This document shows, piece by piece, positions 1-12,610 of a stretch of 64,000 nucleotides of DNA; position 1 is the first letter of the stretch, and each line of letters starts with the position of its first letter. The notes below the pieces were generated by a model. It was not told where the DNA came from. It saw only the letters and a list, made by a program, of their open reading frames with translations, and did no database searches. The position numbers were made by a program, and so were the translations under genes. The DNA comes from Boletus sp. NGJ (taxonomy: Eukaryota; Basidiomycota; Agaricomycetes; Boletales; Boletaceae): assembly GCA_019096195.1 (NCBI GenBank), contig JAGTXK010000103.1:248001-312000 (forward strand), given 5' to 3'.

Positions 1-1689
1 AAACAGCTGTAACTTCAAAGCGAGCGAGAGAAAAGCTGCCAACGGCGAAAGGTACAATCATAAGCGTTATATAAGCCTGTCGGACAACCGTGGGATGTGC
101 CTGCAAGCCTCCTTGTAGGGTGCCTGGACGTTTGCTCCCCACAAAACCCTCTCCACTTCGTGAGAGTCGGGGACTGTATATCGACCATACGGATCGCGTG
201 CATTAATTCAGTCAAGGATGCCTCCTCGCGGACCTGGACCATAATTAAACAGTCTGCTGCGATGCGTCTATACTGCATGCGTGACAGTGGTACAAGTAAC
301 AGTGCACCAAACGGCTGCCTGAGACGAGCGAGGAATCGCAATGCACGCATGGTTTTGTCAAGCATAGCTGCACCATACGAGAACTCTTGATCGAGCAAGG
401 GACTGATCCAGGGATGGATGAGCATGAGATCCTTCTTGCAGCAGGTCATCCGTGGTCTTGATCTCGACGTCCCCAAGTACACCGGTCGTCGCACGATACA
501 CATTGAAGTCCGAATTAGAACCTAATTCCAAGGTACGGAGAAGTCCAACAAGGGGGAAAACCATGCCAGGGAGCCGCAGTCGACTTGCAGCAAAGAAAGC
601 TCGTTGAGTCGACTATGTAACATCACGACCTGCGAAAGATCGGGCAAAGTTGCGTGCAGTTCCGTGACCATGCTGTCCATCTCAGCCGTCTCGATGGGTT
701 GTGGGACATGCAGCGGTACAAGTTGGTCGTAGACCGTGAGGTCAGACGGTAGGCAAGTATTGTGGCTACCCGCGCGACCTGTGACCTCGCCTGAGCCTGT
801 CAGAATGTGTTCCAGGAGTCGGCCCACCGCGCGATCGCCTTCGCCATATATGACTGGAATGGGGACAATGAAGATGCCAAGCAGCGAGTACGCAATATCT
901 TCCACGAACGTCGTTTGACGCAGGGAAGCTAAATAAAGTTTCTCGCGCACTCTCTCTAACCCTGCCAACCCCGTGTAAGAACACCTGCGGCCTGTTGCAT
1001 CTCCGAAATTATAGCAGGCGACTCTTTGTGGTTGAACATATCCACACCAAGGTACGGCTTCCAATCCTCAGTGTAGAACTGGACGGTCTCGGCAGCAATA
1101 TATTCTTGCAACGTCCATGCGCGAGTGTTCCAGATATTTTTCCGAAGGTCACCAGGCTGCTGGAATTGTGACCAGACACCACGGGGGTGGACAATTGTCA
1201 GCGATGAGCCACGATACCATGTAAACATGGCAACCAATGACTCTTGTAACACCACGTTATCCTTTCTATCAATGCAGCAGGTGTCAGACCACACCCATTG
1301 GAATCAAGCGAGCGGATAAAAGTGCAAAACGTCTGGAGTTTAATGTTCGGGGAGGATGACTCTAGCTCGTAGACCGAGATGTTCTCAACCCTCTGAAACA
1401 GAGGTTCACCATGCTCCCACCTGTGGGAGAACATCACGTATCGGTAAAATTTCTTTACCTCTCTCCAAATACGTGCATGGTCGAGCCGAATAGTCATTGA
1501 AGATCGCAGCTCGTCGTAGATCGGGAGTTCCTCGAAGGCTGCTGCTTGTTGTGGTTTATCGTAAAGACGACCCGTAGTGGTGTTGATGAGTACACGTGGC
1601 ATGTAGCGGATGGTCTGGTCGATCGCCCTTCGAATTGTTGATGTGGCATCGATATACTGTTGGAGAAGTTCTATGATTGAGATCAGGTC

Positions 1690-3165
1690 AACACATGTGC
1701 TTCATACAGACGAAATGGCTCAGTACGAATGTGTGGATCAGGAGATTGTTCGAGCTTTAAGAGCATCACCTTGAATGTCCCAAATGCTTCACTGTGGCGT
1801 CCCATGGCCTGTAATGTAGCATCCTTCCTCTCGTACCCTTTATAGGACGAAGAATCAAGTTCGGTAACCTGCTCGGTATATCACTGGGGTCCATTTGATG
1901 CGATGGAAAATACAGTCCATACCTGCTCTGCATCGCTCAATGCCTCCTCCCAGGAACCCAATGACCACTCTCGCTTTGCTCCGCTTGAGAAGAATATCAC
2001 ATTGATTCGTCGGATCGAGTGCCAATGCGTCAGAGTACTGTCCGATAGCTGCGTCGTAGTTCTGAGAGTTCATGGCCGTGTCGCCCAGCTTCTCCAACTT
2101 CTCAACACAACGTCCTCGAAAATCTGAATGAAATGTTTATATTAGCCCAAGCTACGTCGTAGTGACAACCCACCGAGTTCCCATTGCGCTCGCTCATCGT
2201 GGGTACTCCTGTCCTCTAGCTCGCTCTGCATCTGTCGGAAACACTCGACTGCCTCCGTGACGCGACTATCCCCTTCCAGAATGTCGCAAATGACACGATA
2301 AATGACAAACCTCGGTAGCTTGAACTGAACCCAATGACAGTCAATATCCAGATTCAATCCATCACGGAAAACATACCTTGGCAGCGGCAGTCAACGCTTC
2401 ATTCGCTGAGCCATGAATCAGCACCATGCTCGCCCACTTACTGAGTAAGGTGTTCGGAGTTGTGAGACTGAGCAGCAACGCAGCAGAGTAGGCTGCAAGT
2501 GCTTCGTCATGATTCTCAGTACTCGATGCCTCATCTGCAGTCATTTCTAGTGTCAATATACATCGGTTCGTGAACTCTGACAGTAGGAATTGAGTGCTTT
2601 TGTCCCGATTCACAATGCCAAAACTTACTAGCAAGCTAGCCCATGATGAGCCTGAAGAAACACCGCAGCATCAATTAATTATGCGACCATCGGCATACAG
2701 GATTTCGCGTTTCTGTTCATGCATATGAAAGATCTGGACGAGGCTATCCCCTCTGTGTTGGGAATCGGCATGCTGGGTGCGGAGTTGCTGGACGGTTTTT
2801 TCAAGATGGGCGATTTTGTTGTCTAATGGACACCGTGGGATGTGAATGAAGCGCTGACCAGGGTGACGATGTACCCACTCGAGTTCACGCCCTGTACACT
2901 AAGCAACTTGATCGTTTCGTTGAGACTGTCTTCCTTCCGATTGGCCACGCGTTGTGAGTCGGAGAACTGGTTACGGAGTTGCTGGACGGTTTCTTCTAGA
3001 CGTGCAATTTCGCTGCCTAATGGACGTGGATATCAACGACACGCAGTCAGGGTTCCGGTGGACGCACTTGAACGCTCGTCCTGTGCACGCAGGAACCTGA
3101 TTGTCTCTTCAAGATTGGCTTTGTCGACCCTCATGTAGGAGATCTCCCGCTCACGAAATATCTGT
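1690..3165 (-). other. Coiled-coil and TPR middle part of the WD40-TPR-HET gene
   Basis: From 3165 to about 2700 the minus strand reads as a long charged helix with leucine heptads (ANLEETIRFLRAQDE, ARLEETVQQLRNQFSD, AHLEKTVQQLRTQHAD), in fragments separated by stops or introns. From 2634 a TPR region follows (DEALAAYSAALLLS, then VTEAVECFRQMQSELED, then NYDAAIGQYSDALALDP and SWEEALSD). Two clean GT-AG introns join these pieces, near 2375-2330 and 2190-2135. The last piece (YKGYERKDATLQAMGRHSEA) reaches about 1690. Coiled coil plus TPR suggests oligomerisation and partner binding between sensor propeller and HET effector. Confidence 0.7.
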
Positions 3166-3189
3166 TGCAGTCAACCAAGCAATTTATCA

Positions 3190-4197
3190 TTAGGAAGGAA
3201 TCTCGCGCAGCAGTGATGCAGGTGCACTGACATTGTCAGAGTAGGGTGAAGGAAGGATATCACAGAGTTCCCAAAGGGTGACTTTCTTCTTTTCACCAAT
3301 GAGAAGGTCGTAGTTTGCCGAGATAACCATGGATTGGATGGCTTGAGTGTGCTCGATGACAGACCCGATTTGACTATGTGTCGTAGTGTCCCAGAATGAG
3401 ACAGATGAGTTGGCAGAAGCTGCGAGGAATGTGCCGTTGTTTGCAAGGGCGATGCACCTGGGATTGTTGCTGCTGTGAATGCACCATTGAGAGAGCGTCG
3501 TCCCGGTGGACACGTCGAGACAGACGATATTACCACTACGAGACAAGACGAAGAGTTGCTTGCTATCACTGGCCCAGGCAAAGGACTGGTTTTTGCATGA
3601 ATTGACTGGGATGAAGACGTCGACAAGGAGGTCGCCGTTCCGACTGTCGTAGATCCGAGTCACAGAGCTTGCCCACGTAGCAGTGGCAATGAGGCGTCCG
3701 TCGGGTGAGAACTTGACCGCAACCACCCAGTAGTCGTGTTTCAAGGGACCAAGCAGTCGTTGGCCAGTCGAGAGCGACCAGGCGCTGGCAGTGTAGTCAT
3801 TCGATCCGGCCGCGAATCTCTCCCCGTCTGGTGAGACATCCACCGCACACACCCAACAGTCGCCGCCGAGTCTCCGTGTGCGCATGATTACCTTGCTGCA
3901 GCTTTCTAAATTCCACACCGTCACTTCGCCATCATTTGTCCCAACCACGACCCACTTTCCATCTGGTGACCCCGCGATGCTGAAAACAGATTTCTCCACA
4001 TTTATTGGCATCCCTACCTCCTCTCCATCCTCCACTCGCCAACGGCGAATTTGCTTTCCATAGCCACCGCTCACGATGTGCTTCCCATCAGCGAGTGAGG
4101 CAACCGAGTATATGTTATCATGAACATCGATTTCGAGCAGATTTGCTTCCGTTTGGTGAACATTGCGAGAGGCGCAATTATTGTTTTCACTCGGCAC
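3190..4197 (-). CDS. WD40 beta-propeller exon (N-terminal part of the WD40-TPR-HET gene)
   Basis: This uninterrupted 335-codon stretch begins with MPSENNNCASRN, the start I prefer because the first WD40 blade follows about 25 residues later. I count seven WD40-like units, each with a SPDGK-like turn and a W-containing end: RRWRV, TVWNL, SAWSL, TRIYDS, VCLDV, SFWDT and TLWEL. That is enough for one closed seven-bladed propeller, a protein-interaction platform. In fungal NLR-like and HET proteins, WD40 regions are usually taken to be the recognition part. The exon carries no visible damage, unlike the downstream HET part, so an automatic annotation might call it as a stand-alone WD40 gene. Splicing out of its end near 3190 is not clear. 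Confidence 0.85.
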   Translation of the reverse strand: MPSENNNCASRNVHQTEANLLEIDVHDNIYSVASLADGKHIVSGGYGKQIRRWRVEDGEEVGMPINVEKSVFSIAGSPDGKWVVVGTNDGEVTVWNLESCSKVIMRTRRLGGDCWVCAVDVSPDGERFAAGSNDYTASAWSLSTGQRLLGPLKHDYWVVAVKFSPDGRLIATATWASSVTRIYDSRNGDLLVDVFIPVNSCKNQSFAWASDSKQLFVLSRSGNIVCLDVSTGTTLSQWCIHSSNNPRCIALANNGTFLAASANSSVSFWDTTTHSQIGSVIEHTQAIQSMVISANYDLLIGEKKKVTLWELCDILPSPYSDNVSAPASLLREIPS

Positions 4198-4499
4198 TTC
4201 AAGGGACCCACGTCAGTATAAACATCTCGACTAGGTAGCCACCATTGCTTGGCCACCAACCTATCTCCGAAGACATCTTTGGTCAGGTATCCGAGCGATG
4301 GAAAGAGGGATGTATGGTTATTCGTGACTCGCGGTGCGCCATGGTCGCCTGGCATATACGTGTCTCCTTATAATCGTCTATCAGTTCACACGTATCTATT
4401 AGGTGCCATTTCATCTGTATCCTACAAAGTAATGCGTTGTGCAGAAAACCGTCGTGCCATTCATCAGAAATTGGACAAGCGATGTCCTGTGGCCTAAGA

Positions 4500-5306
4500 C
4501 TGAGATTCTGAACGGAGAGTTTCAAAAGTAGGTGTGACAATCCTGTCAGCATTGGCTCAGACTGGTATGGATACGATTGCCATCTTTCTGGATGGATGGA
4601 TCTTGAAGTTTGTCCCTGTCTCTAGACCACGGTGCGGCCGCCATTAAGGATCGCTTATCTGCATCTATCCGGGAAGCTCGTTGATGACGCGGATACACCA
4701 GCGTGGCGAGTCAAGACTCTAAACAAGGGTTAGTTGTGCCCGAGTTTCTTTGTGACGCAGCGAAGTGCTGAAGATTACATTAGCTGACTTGATCGATATG
4801 CTTGACAAGCTGATCGAAGCCGTCGATGAAGAAAGAGCTCTCTGAAGAAGGTCTCGTGTCGATTGATGACATGGTGCTGCCGCACATCCGGCACTGGGAT
4901 CGCCTTGCTATACTAATCCGTGACAGAGCGATCGCCCCGGTGACGCTTCTACCTTTGGCGCTGGGTGTATCGACACTCACGATTGTCGCCGCCATCGTGG
5001 TGGTCACTCTAATCTACCTCTCTGTTGAAGCCTATAATGAGTGGGAGATCCTGGAGATGTTAGTGCGATGTGTCCTGCTTACTGAATTGCTGTCGTAGGT
5101 CCTTTAGACGGTTCGTAACACGCCATCAGAACTCCCACATCCTCAATACATTGCATGGGCGTGAGAGTCAGGCTCCTCAGGGCGGAGACGGACATGAAGG
5201 CGACAACGATGACAACTATGATGGTCGGGATGGTCAGGGGACTGAAGCAGTTCAGGATGGGCACAAAGATGAGGGTGTTCACGGAGGCGGTAACATTACT
5301 AACTGA
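4500..5306 (+). pseudogene. 3' relic of a DUF2235-HEAT-TM gene
   Basis: From about 4530 the DNA aligns with the last exons of the DUF2235-HEAT-TM genes (11480-12610 in copy A). It keeps the end of the HEAT region (GVTILSALAQT in the intact copies), the conserved helix ending LPHIRHWDRLAILIRDRA, a hydrophobic helix (VTLLPLALGVSTLTIVAAIV) and a tail rich in Gly, Asp and His ending at 5306. The catalytic and most HEAT parts are missing, the Pro/Ser linker is deleted and the frame shifts just before LSEEGLVSIDD. It is a truncated ancestral array member abutting the WD40-TPR-HET gene, and marks where the array once began. Confidence 0.8.
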
Positions 5307-7571
5307 CGTTGAAGGGTCATTGTTGTTCTCCGTCAAGATGGCGTACTCATATTTATAACATTGTTTCTGGTTGCGATCGCCTGGCTGCGGAAATGTGTAC
5401 ACGGCATGCGTTTTGCCCTATATTCAAATGTTTTTACCAGTGTCCGAGTCCGACAGGAACGAAGTTCATACGTACAGCTAAGACGTGAGCTTCAGCTGCT
5501 GGGCACTGGTCCCAAGTTAGCTCATAAATCAGCCTCGCAAACTTGTTTCAGTGTGAATATTGATGACCTGTGATGAGGAATGGGGGGTGAGCCGGATTCC
5601 ACATACTTGATAGCTGGCGTTTCTCGCAGCCGGCTTCGCTGCCATCAGACACAATTTTGGGGCTGCAAGGCACTGTTACATTGTTAGTTTCTTCATCAGC
5701 TCCATATATCACACCCTTGGGATTTGGGACTTAGGACCATACATTATGGATATGCACGATACTGCTGCACCGCGCTGATGGTTCGGAGTTGTGTCGCGAA
5801 CCACCGGACTTGGTGACAAACACGTTACATTCCTTGAATGGCTCTGTGTCACATATGGGTCTATTTATTACGGTCGCAGTAGTGGAGAGTTGGTCACCGG
5901 TGCGGAGAGGTTCAAAGTTCAACCACTCAATTGGAAGTATTCTCTTCTTTTCATCTCCGGCGCCTTGCAATTGGCTGCTGGGATCATCGGTCGTGAGCGA
6001 TTTGTGCGAAAAGAGGCTTAACCTGCCCTGGTTTCCAGGTCCAGTCAGTGACAGCCTAGTGATTCGGACGAGTTCAAACGCCTCTCCGGTTGAGGAGTTT
6101 TTCGGGGTATAATTTATCAAATTTGCATCTCCAACTGAAAACCGCCCAATTTGGCAGGTGATATGGTTCACTGCAACTACTCCTTGGTCCCGTCGAAATG
6201 GATCAGAAGACAAACAGTGTTCCATGAAATTGTACCGTAAGACGAGGAGCTCGAGGCTTACAGACAGTGCTAGTGTGACGAGACAAACCTGTCACCCGAG
6301 GGTTAGCCGGATTCAAATTCCGAATGACTCTAATCTCGGAGGCGATAAGTACAACGTTCCGGAAGACCGTGTGATGGAAGTGGTCGTGAGGTAGGTGGGT
6401 GGGTTGTGCGCTCCACAATGAGCACGGTGCCGGGTGGTCCATGGGCAGTTATCATGTCGGATTCAGTGAGTTTGTGAGAAGCTGGAAACTCGATCGGGCC
6501 GCAGTCCTCCAGGCTGTAGATTTGCGTGTTGGAAGCCTATCTTCAGGAGCCGGACCCGAACCTTGTGGTTAGGGCGAGTCGGTTTTCGTGTCAGATGCGG
6601 CAGAATCATATTGCATGCGACATTTACAACTTGATCAGGTACGATTTGGAACTGCGAGGAAAAGATGCCCACTTTGAACCCGGATAACTTGAGAGTAAGC
6701 TCTCAAATCTTCTGAGGCCCCTCATCCGAATATACCGACTGCGGTGAGTTAATTCGGAACCTTGTACTTAGACCGGACCAATCAGTTACGCCGGTAATTG
6801 GCGAAGGCTTTAATTGTGTTTCGTGAAGTTATCAATAGTGCAGCTCGTCACACGGCATTGCAACGAGTTCAATTTGCTGAAGGCAGACACGTTCCAGAGA
6901 TACTTCGGCCTCCCTGAACAGTGAGGGCTTGAGCGCGCACCTCTGATCAACACGGCCTTTTCCAAAACAGTGGTTCTTCCATAGTCCAGACAGGTTTAGC
7001 CAACTTGAAATTTTGCACGCATGGTCTAGTCTGTCACTCAGAATCCTATCAATTTACCCTTCTTCGATTGATTGATGCGGCTGTAAATGAACAGTTTCCA
7101 TTCAGTTTGTTTCGCAATGTGGCCATGCGGCAACTCGGCTAGCGTGTGAGTTATATATTGTCAGCATCTCTTGGACCAATGATTTCAACACCAAAGTAAC
7201 CCAGCTAACAATTCGAAAGGCACCCTTCATTGAAGTAGAGCTATAAGTTATCTGCAGTTTTCATCAGGTGAGTTTCGATACCGAACTTGTCATGAAGTTC
7301 ATCAGTATGATCCGTGGAGAGCTAACCGATCAGTGAGCAACGTTGCAGACCTCATGGATAACGAAACTATTGCACACCCTGACTGGCATACTTAGGTTCG
7401 CTGAGCCACACGTTCTAGCCGCACGGCTAGGCATGTTGCGAATCAAGGCCACAAGGCGTGTCGCTGTCGCAACCCTGATTCCTCGCGCTCTAGCGCTATT
7501 TTAGCGCACATACATGTAGTAACTTTACCCATTTTCGGGTCCCTGCTCCATACTTTGTCTTAACATTCACC
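5307..7571. other. Spacer upstream of copy A, with a possible minus-strand ORF
   Basis: This spacer is the best preserved example of the array's 5' flank. Blocks recur at 12830-14640 and at 28310-31190. A minus-strand ORF of 164 codons (6225-5731) has a damaged counterpart around 13990-13540, with KLASCNLTEHCLFAERC there against a related RYNFMEHCLSSDP here. It could be a real short gene or only conserved spacer; I recognise no family. The last 100 bp before 7572 hold the inverted repeat described separately. Nothing else was seen. Confidence 0.4.
7485..7496 (+). promoter_or_regulatory. Conserved inverted repeat upstream of copy A
   Basis: The 12-mer GCGCTCTAGCGC has GCGCT and AGCGC arms around CT. 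It lies about 75 bp before the start codon of copy A, in a conserved block ending TTTTA(A/G)CGCACATAC. The same 12-mer stands upstream of copy B (14550-14561) but is deleted upstream of copy C. It could be a transcription-factor site; no function is proven. Confidence 0.35.
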
Positions 7572-10500
7572 ATGACCACTGAGAGTCCTAGCACTTCTCC
7601 TCACATCGAGCACGCGGGCACGTCGACGATTAAGTCACCTTTCCGGGCTTCGTTCTCCAGATGCAGTCAGTGCAACGCCCGACATAGGGAGAGCACGAGG
7701 AACTTAGTCGTATGCATCGATGGGACTTCTAACCAATTTGGTCAGAATGTAATTGTTTCATATCTGTGTAGTGTCTTTCTCTCAGCTCACGACAATGGCC
7801 AGAATACCAATGTGGTGAAACTGTTCGCTAAAATCGATCTGGAGACGACCCATCCAGAACAATATGCATATTATTCCAGTGGAATTGGCACGCGGCCGAA
7901 GTCGTTGCATATATTTAATCGCATGGAAAGAGCAGTCTCTGATAAATTCGACATGGCGGTTGCATGGTTCGTACTCGTTATAATTATCTGCTTTTTGACG
8001 CACTGAAATACTTTATGGCAGGAATATGGAGGAAATTGTTAAGGATGCCTATGGCTGGCTAGCACGAACGTATCAAGAAGGAGACCAGATATACCTCTTT
8101 GGTGAGTTTGGTTCCTCATCATAGTTCTCGCAGCTGACGGTTACGGTACAGGTTTCTCTCGAGGTGCATATCAAGTACGGGTTCTCGCGGGGATGATACA
8201 TGAAGTATGGGCCAATCAGTTTCGTTATTCATCATGTAGAGCTAAATACGTGCGTCAGGTCGGCTTGATAAGAACGCCAACGGAGAAACAGATTGGAACG
8301 TGGGTAATCACTGCGTAGTTTGTGTGAGCTTGACGAACCACCAGACAGGGCTTACGATCACTATGAAGCGATTCGTTCAGGAAAGCCGAAGACAAGGCAA
8401 ATCGCTAGAGAATTCAAGAATACGTTTTCTTGGAAGGACCTAGGAGTGCACTTCGTCGGAGTATGGTAAGTTTAACATCTTCATTCCTCAATCGAAAATG
8501 CCTTAGCTGAGATCGGTCAGGGATACTGTCTCCTCTGTGGGGATGATAAGAGGGGACGTCTTCCTTTCGACTTCTTCGTCCGCAGCACATGCTTGCCATT
8601 TCCGACACGCGCTTGCTCTGGACGAGCTTCGGGTCAAGTTCATGCCAGAGTATTTCCATGAAATGAACTCTCAAACGAACGACGGGAGGTCCAAGTACAT
8701 CGTTACCTCCCTTGATGCTGAGCATACTGCAACTCCCGCGAGCGACCGGCGTGAGTCAACTGTGAGCGACAATGGCACTAGTTTTTCTGGAGGAAGCAGG
8801 AACAAGACTACTGAAATCAAGGAAGTCTGGTTTGCCGGCAGTCACTCGGACGTGTGGGTATGCCTGCGAGACCCACTCTTATGATACTGACATACTTTGT
8901 ACAGAGGTGGTAAGAACAGACCTGGAAAGTCTCATCAGGCTGGGAACGTCTCCCTACTGTGGATGCGTCGAGAAGCGGCTGCAAGTGGTCTCGTGTTGCA
9001 GCCGACAGATATAGTTTGGGTTCCGGACGATCTTGATTTTGGCATCAGTAACTCGATGACCCGTGCATGGCGAGCCATTGAATATATGCCCATCAAGCAA
9101 CAAGTATCCTTTAGTGGTGCTGGAGATGATGCTCGACGGTGAGACTTCAAGTGGTCTTCCAAGTTCGTGTTGTTGATATCGCGCTCGGCAGCTTGCATCG
9201 GCTACAACCACGTCGTATCATACCCGGTCAAAAGGTCCATGCTTCCATTTTGTTTGCAAACGCGTATAGTCCACAGGCAACGCTAGGGGAGGGTTTCGAC
9301 ATTCCCACCATACACGGTGAACTCGAAGATGCAGAACTGGACAGCCAAATTTGGGAGACGGGCTTGTTCGACGATACCGCAGCACAAGAGTTGATGACCT
9401 ACCTGGGTAGCCAGCAAGGAGTTGCTCCAATATACCTCGACAGGTTGTTGTTCATGCTGCGATTCAGTAAGGTTTCTTTACCTTCCCGGTCATCCACTTG
9501 ATAATCACGCCACCTCCGACTTCAGAGGAGGGAAAGCAATGCGTCAGGAACGTGCCCCAATGGCAAGACCAGTTTATGAACCTCATCCACAACCGCGAGT
9601 GTGCACCGCTTGTGAGGCTTGTCACTATCGTCGCCTATTACGAAGCTGGTGAGTGTCCGATCTTTAACACGTACGTCGTGTCATATATAATCTTTCGTTA
9701 CAGCTTGCGACTCTGAGGCGCACCCAAAGAGTCCTGCGCCGCCTCAGATCGAACTTTCGCAAGATATATTCGATGATGCGAAGAAATGTCTCAGAGCCAT
9801 TCTGGCTGCACATAAGCATCGTGATGGTCCCAGAGTGGTTGCTCTCTTGAGACCCTTGACTAAACATGAGATTTTGCGACAGCGCATTCTCACCAAGGAT
9901 GTCTTGGAAACTCTCGTGAAGCTACTCGATGTGATCGTTGAGCAACCGGGAGGGAATTTTGGACAGGCGATGGACGGCCTGACCTGCCTGTTGCGATGCG
10001 GTACGTTGGTGACCATCGTGCATCTAGCCATTCGTTTATGGTCCGTTAGAGGACACCCGGCAAATTATCACTGAGAAGCTCGGGGCCAATTGCTCAAACT
10101 CTAACGTACGCAGACTCTCCCGGATATTAGAAGTCAAAGGTAGGAACCACATCTATGGTCGGGACTACATGGAGATATATCATTCTTCGTAGAACCCCAC
10201 CTTTTGACTGCCGCGCTGCGCACGGTATTGACCCTGGCACGAATTCCGGATGGTAAGCATCTCACCTTCGTTAGTGAGCTATAGTAACTCAGTAGCGGCG
10301 TGCAGAGAGAGCGAGATCTGTGTGCACCCTAGTGAAACCTAGGATAAGAGAGTTGGCGAGAGAAGATGAACGACTAGTTGGTCTTATCGCTGTTGAAATA
10401 TTGCTTGCCCTGTACGATCCGGGTGACCAAGGTAAGCAATACGTTCTTGAACATGCGCTCTCGTCTAACATTCCGAGTTTTAGACCAACTAGACATTCAT

Positions 10501-12610
10501 GATCCACGCATTCGAGCTAATCTCGCCAGTGCCTTGGTCGGCTTAAACCCCAGCAGACACAATGCAACTGATGGAGAAGGTCGCGACGTAGATCCTGGGC
10601 AACAAATATTGCGTCGTCTTTTCGGGCTGGGTGAGTGACCACTGATGTTCATCAGGGCATTACTAACTTGGTTCGACCTTGATATCCTTCGTATCAGACG
10701 CTGCGGCACTCAATGACCAACAGAGAAAACTCCTTGGAGAACTGAAGAAGGCTATTCAGAAGGGGAGTGCCCGGGAGCGTACCGCTGCGACAATGACCCT
10801 TCTGAAGCTGTGCGAGAGTGAGTCTACGTTTTGACGCACCGAAGACATGAGTTTACCGTTCATCAGCTGACATCATTCGCACTTATCTCCGCGAGGTCAA
10901 CCTGTTGGGCGTCTTTGTCAAGCAGTTGCAACGGAGGGACTGCGCACTGCTTGCCGCATACGCGTTGGCCACCTGTTTGAAATTTGGTGAGTAGGATTGC
11001 GTGCGATAGGAGTTACGTAGCTCAGAATCGCACTAGGCGATATGAAGGAGTCCATCAAGGATAACGAACTCCTTCCGAAAAACATCGTTGGGATGCTGCG
11101 ACTAGACTATTTCGACGATGCTGTTGGCCAAGTCGAAGGGTTCCAGATTTTCGGTGACTTTATGCAACACGGTAATGAACTACCCCGGTCATTCTTGATT
11201 ACCGCATACTGATCCATGCGAGTTAGATGACCTGCGGGAGAAGATTAAGAAATACAACATCACGGAGGTCCTGAATACGAAGCTAGGAAAGGGCAAGGCG
11301 AAGGAGATTCGGACAAGCCTGATTTGTTTGGACATCTTCAGGTCCTTTGGTGCGTATTCGGAATGGCGGGGTTAGTTCATCATAGCTGAGGCACCTCCTA
11401 GAGCAGGACGGCCCGTGGACCCGCGAGCTTGTCGCCAAGAGTTTGGAACATCTACAGAACTCGGCATGGAAGGCTCAGAAAGCGGGTGTGACAATTCTCT
11501 CTGCGTTGGCTCAGACGGGTAAGCGTCATCGCCATCCTGAAGATGTTATCTGAGTTCTATGACTTTAGAGCACGGCGTGGCGGCCATTGTTTCTCAGATA
11601 GAAAAGATCATCGAGATGCTTCTCCCGGATGGTTATCTGCCCATACAGCCGCCTGTGCCAGGTGCAACGCCAGCGAACCCAACTTCCCCTAGCGAAGGTC
11701 AAACACAATCAGCTGCGATAACCACGGAGTCTGCAGACCCTCGGTCACCTACCTCACCGGATGCGCCGTCCAGGCCACCTTCGTGGATGTTGGGGCCCGC
11801 ATGCGCGCTGCGTATTTTGGCGCAGAACAGCAAGTGTTACTTGCTGTCTTGCGGAGACGATGGAACTGATGCGATGATGTGTTATTTCAGAGGTACTGCG
11901 GGACCGTACGCGCGAGACGATGCAATACGGCAGTTTGAAACATTTGTACCTATCCGGAACGCTCGTCGAGGAGGCAGACACGTCACCGTGGCGCGTCAGG
12001 ACCCCAAATCGAAGTGAGCCAACTTTTTCGTATCAGATGGGGTACTGAAATATGTTTCTTTTAAAAATCTCAGCTGACGTCATAGACATGCTCGACAAGA
12101 TGATCAAAGCCGTCGACGAAGAGCTGTCGGAAGAGGGTCTCATGTCGATCGGGGATGCGGTGTTGCCCCACATTCAGCATTGGAACCGACTCGTGACGCT
12201 GCTCCGCGATCGGGCGGTAGCAGTGGTAACCATCCTCCCAGCCCTACTCGGCGTCTCAGCGCTGGCGATCCTCGCCGTGGTCGTACTCACGCCGATATAC
12301 CTGTCTGTCCGGGTGTACGAGTGCGTATCGGAGAGCTTTTCTTCTTCTCGTCAATATGGTGAGACTGATGCGGACCAACTTATCTAGGTTCTTCAGACGG
12401 CTACTGTCGATCCATCAGAATACCCGTATCTTGGATAGTCTGCGTGAGGGATTTGGTATACACGGTGCCGAGGCTGCTCGTGGTGAGCACGGAGTTGAGG
12501 CTGTTGGGGTTGCCCATGAGGGCGAGGGTGCTCCGGCTGGACGTGACGGTGAACCTTCAGGTGACCATGACGGTGGAAGCCCTGTGGGTGTCGGGATCAT
12601 GCATACCTAG
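7572..12610 (+). CDS. DUF2235 (Tle1-like) hydrolase with HEAT-like repeats and C-terminal TM helix, copy A
   Basis: This is a multi-exon gene of roughly 1100 residues with introns of about 50 bp. The start follows CACC in CACCATGACC. DUF2235 motifs occur in order: RNLVVCIDGTSNQFG, NTNVVKLFAKID, SGIGTRP, GFSRGAYQVRVLAGMIHE (about residue 140, the GxSxG nucleophile), VGVWDTVSSVG, and AGSHSDV followed by GG. Ser, Asp and His of a lipase-type triad are therefore all present. Next come HEAT/ARM-like helices (VKLLDVIVEQPGG, VAKSLEHLQNSAWKAQKAG), a Pro/Ser/Thr-rich linker near 11660-11790, a conserved helix (LSEEGLMSIGDAVLPHI), a hydrophobic helix (VVTILPALLGVSALAILAVV) and a Gly/Glu/His-rich tail ending MHT. 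In bacteria this fold includes Tle1 phospholipases; the fungal substrate is unknown. Splicing near 9100-9175 is not obvious in this copy because its acceptor differs from those of B and C, so integrity is probable, not certain. Confidence 0.8.

Larger units (their letters stand above)
15..4197 (-). pseudogene. WD40 - coiled coil - TPR - HET protein gene, reading frame broken in the HET part
   Basis: Read from 4197 down, successive minus-strand segments encode a WD40 propeller (4197-3190), a heptad-rich helix (about 3160-2700), a TPR region (about 2634-1690) and a HET domain (about 1602-500) with a C-terminal extension to 15. The order matches a family I recall from Boletales, where all four parts form one protein, so I treat this as one gene of about 1200 residues. 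HET hallmarks are YVMFSHRWE, WSDTCCID, AWTLQE and EDIAYSLLGIF. Some breaks between segments are ordinary GT-AG introns in the TPR part. In the HET and C-terminal parts, however, homologous sequence hops between overlapping frames at least four times without intron borders (near 1300, 990, 565 and 440), so this copy is probably dead. HET domains act in heterokaryon incompatibility and regulated cell death. The family link is from memory. Confidence 0.72.

Noticed and set aside
7572-12610. Recent bacterial origin of the DUF2235 genes, given similarity to a secretion-system effector family
   Set aside because: Many typical basidiomycete introns and fungal-specific fused regions argue for a long fungal history.
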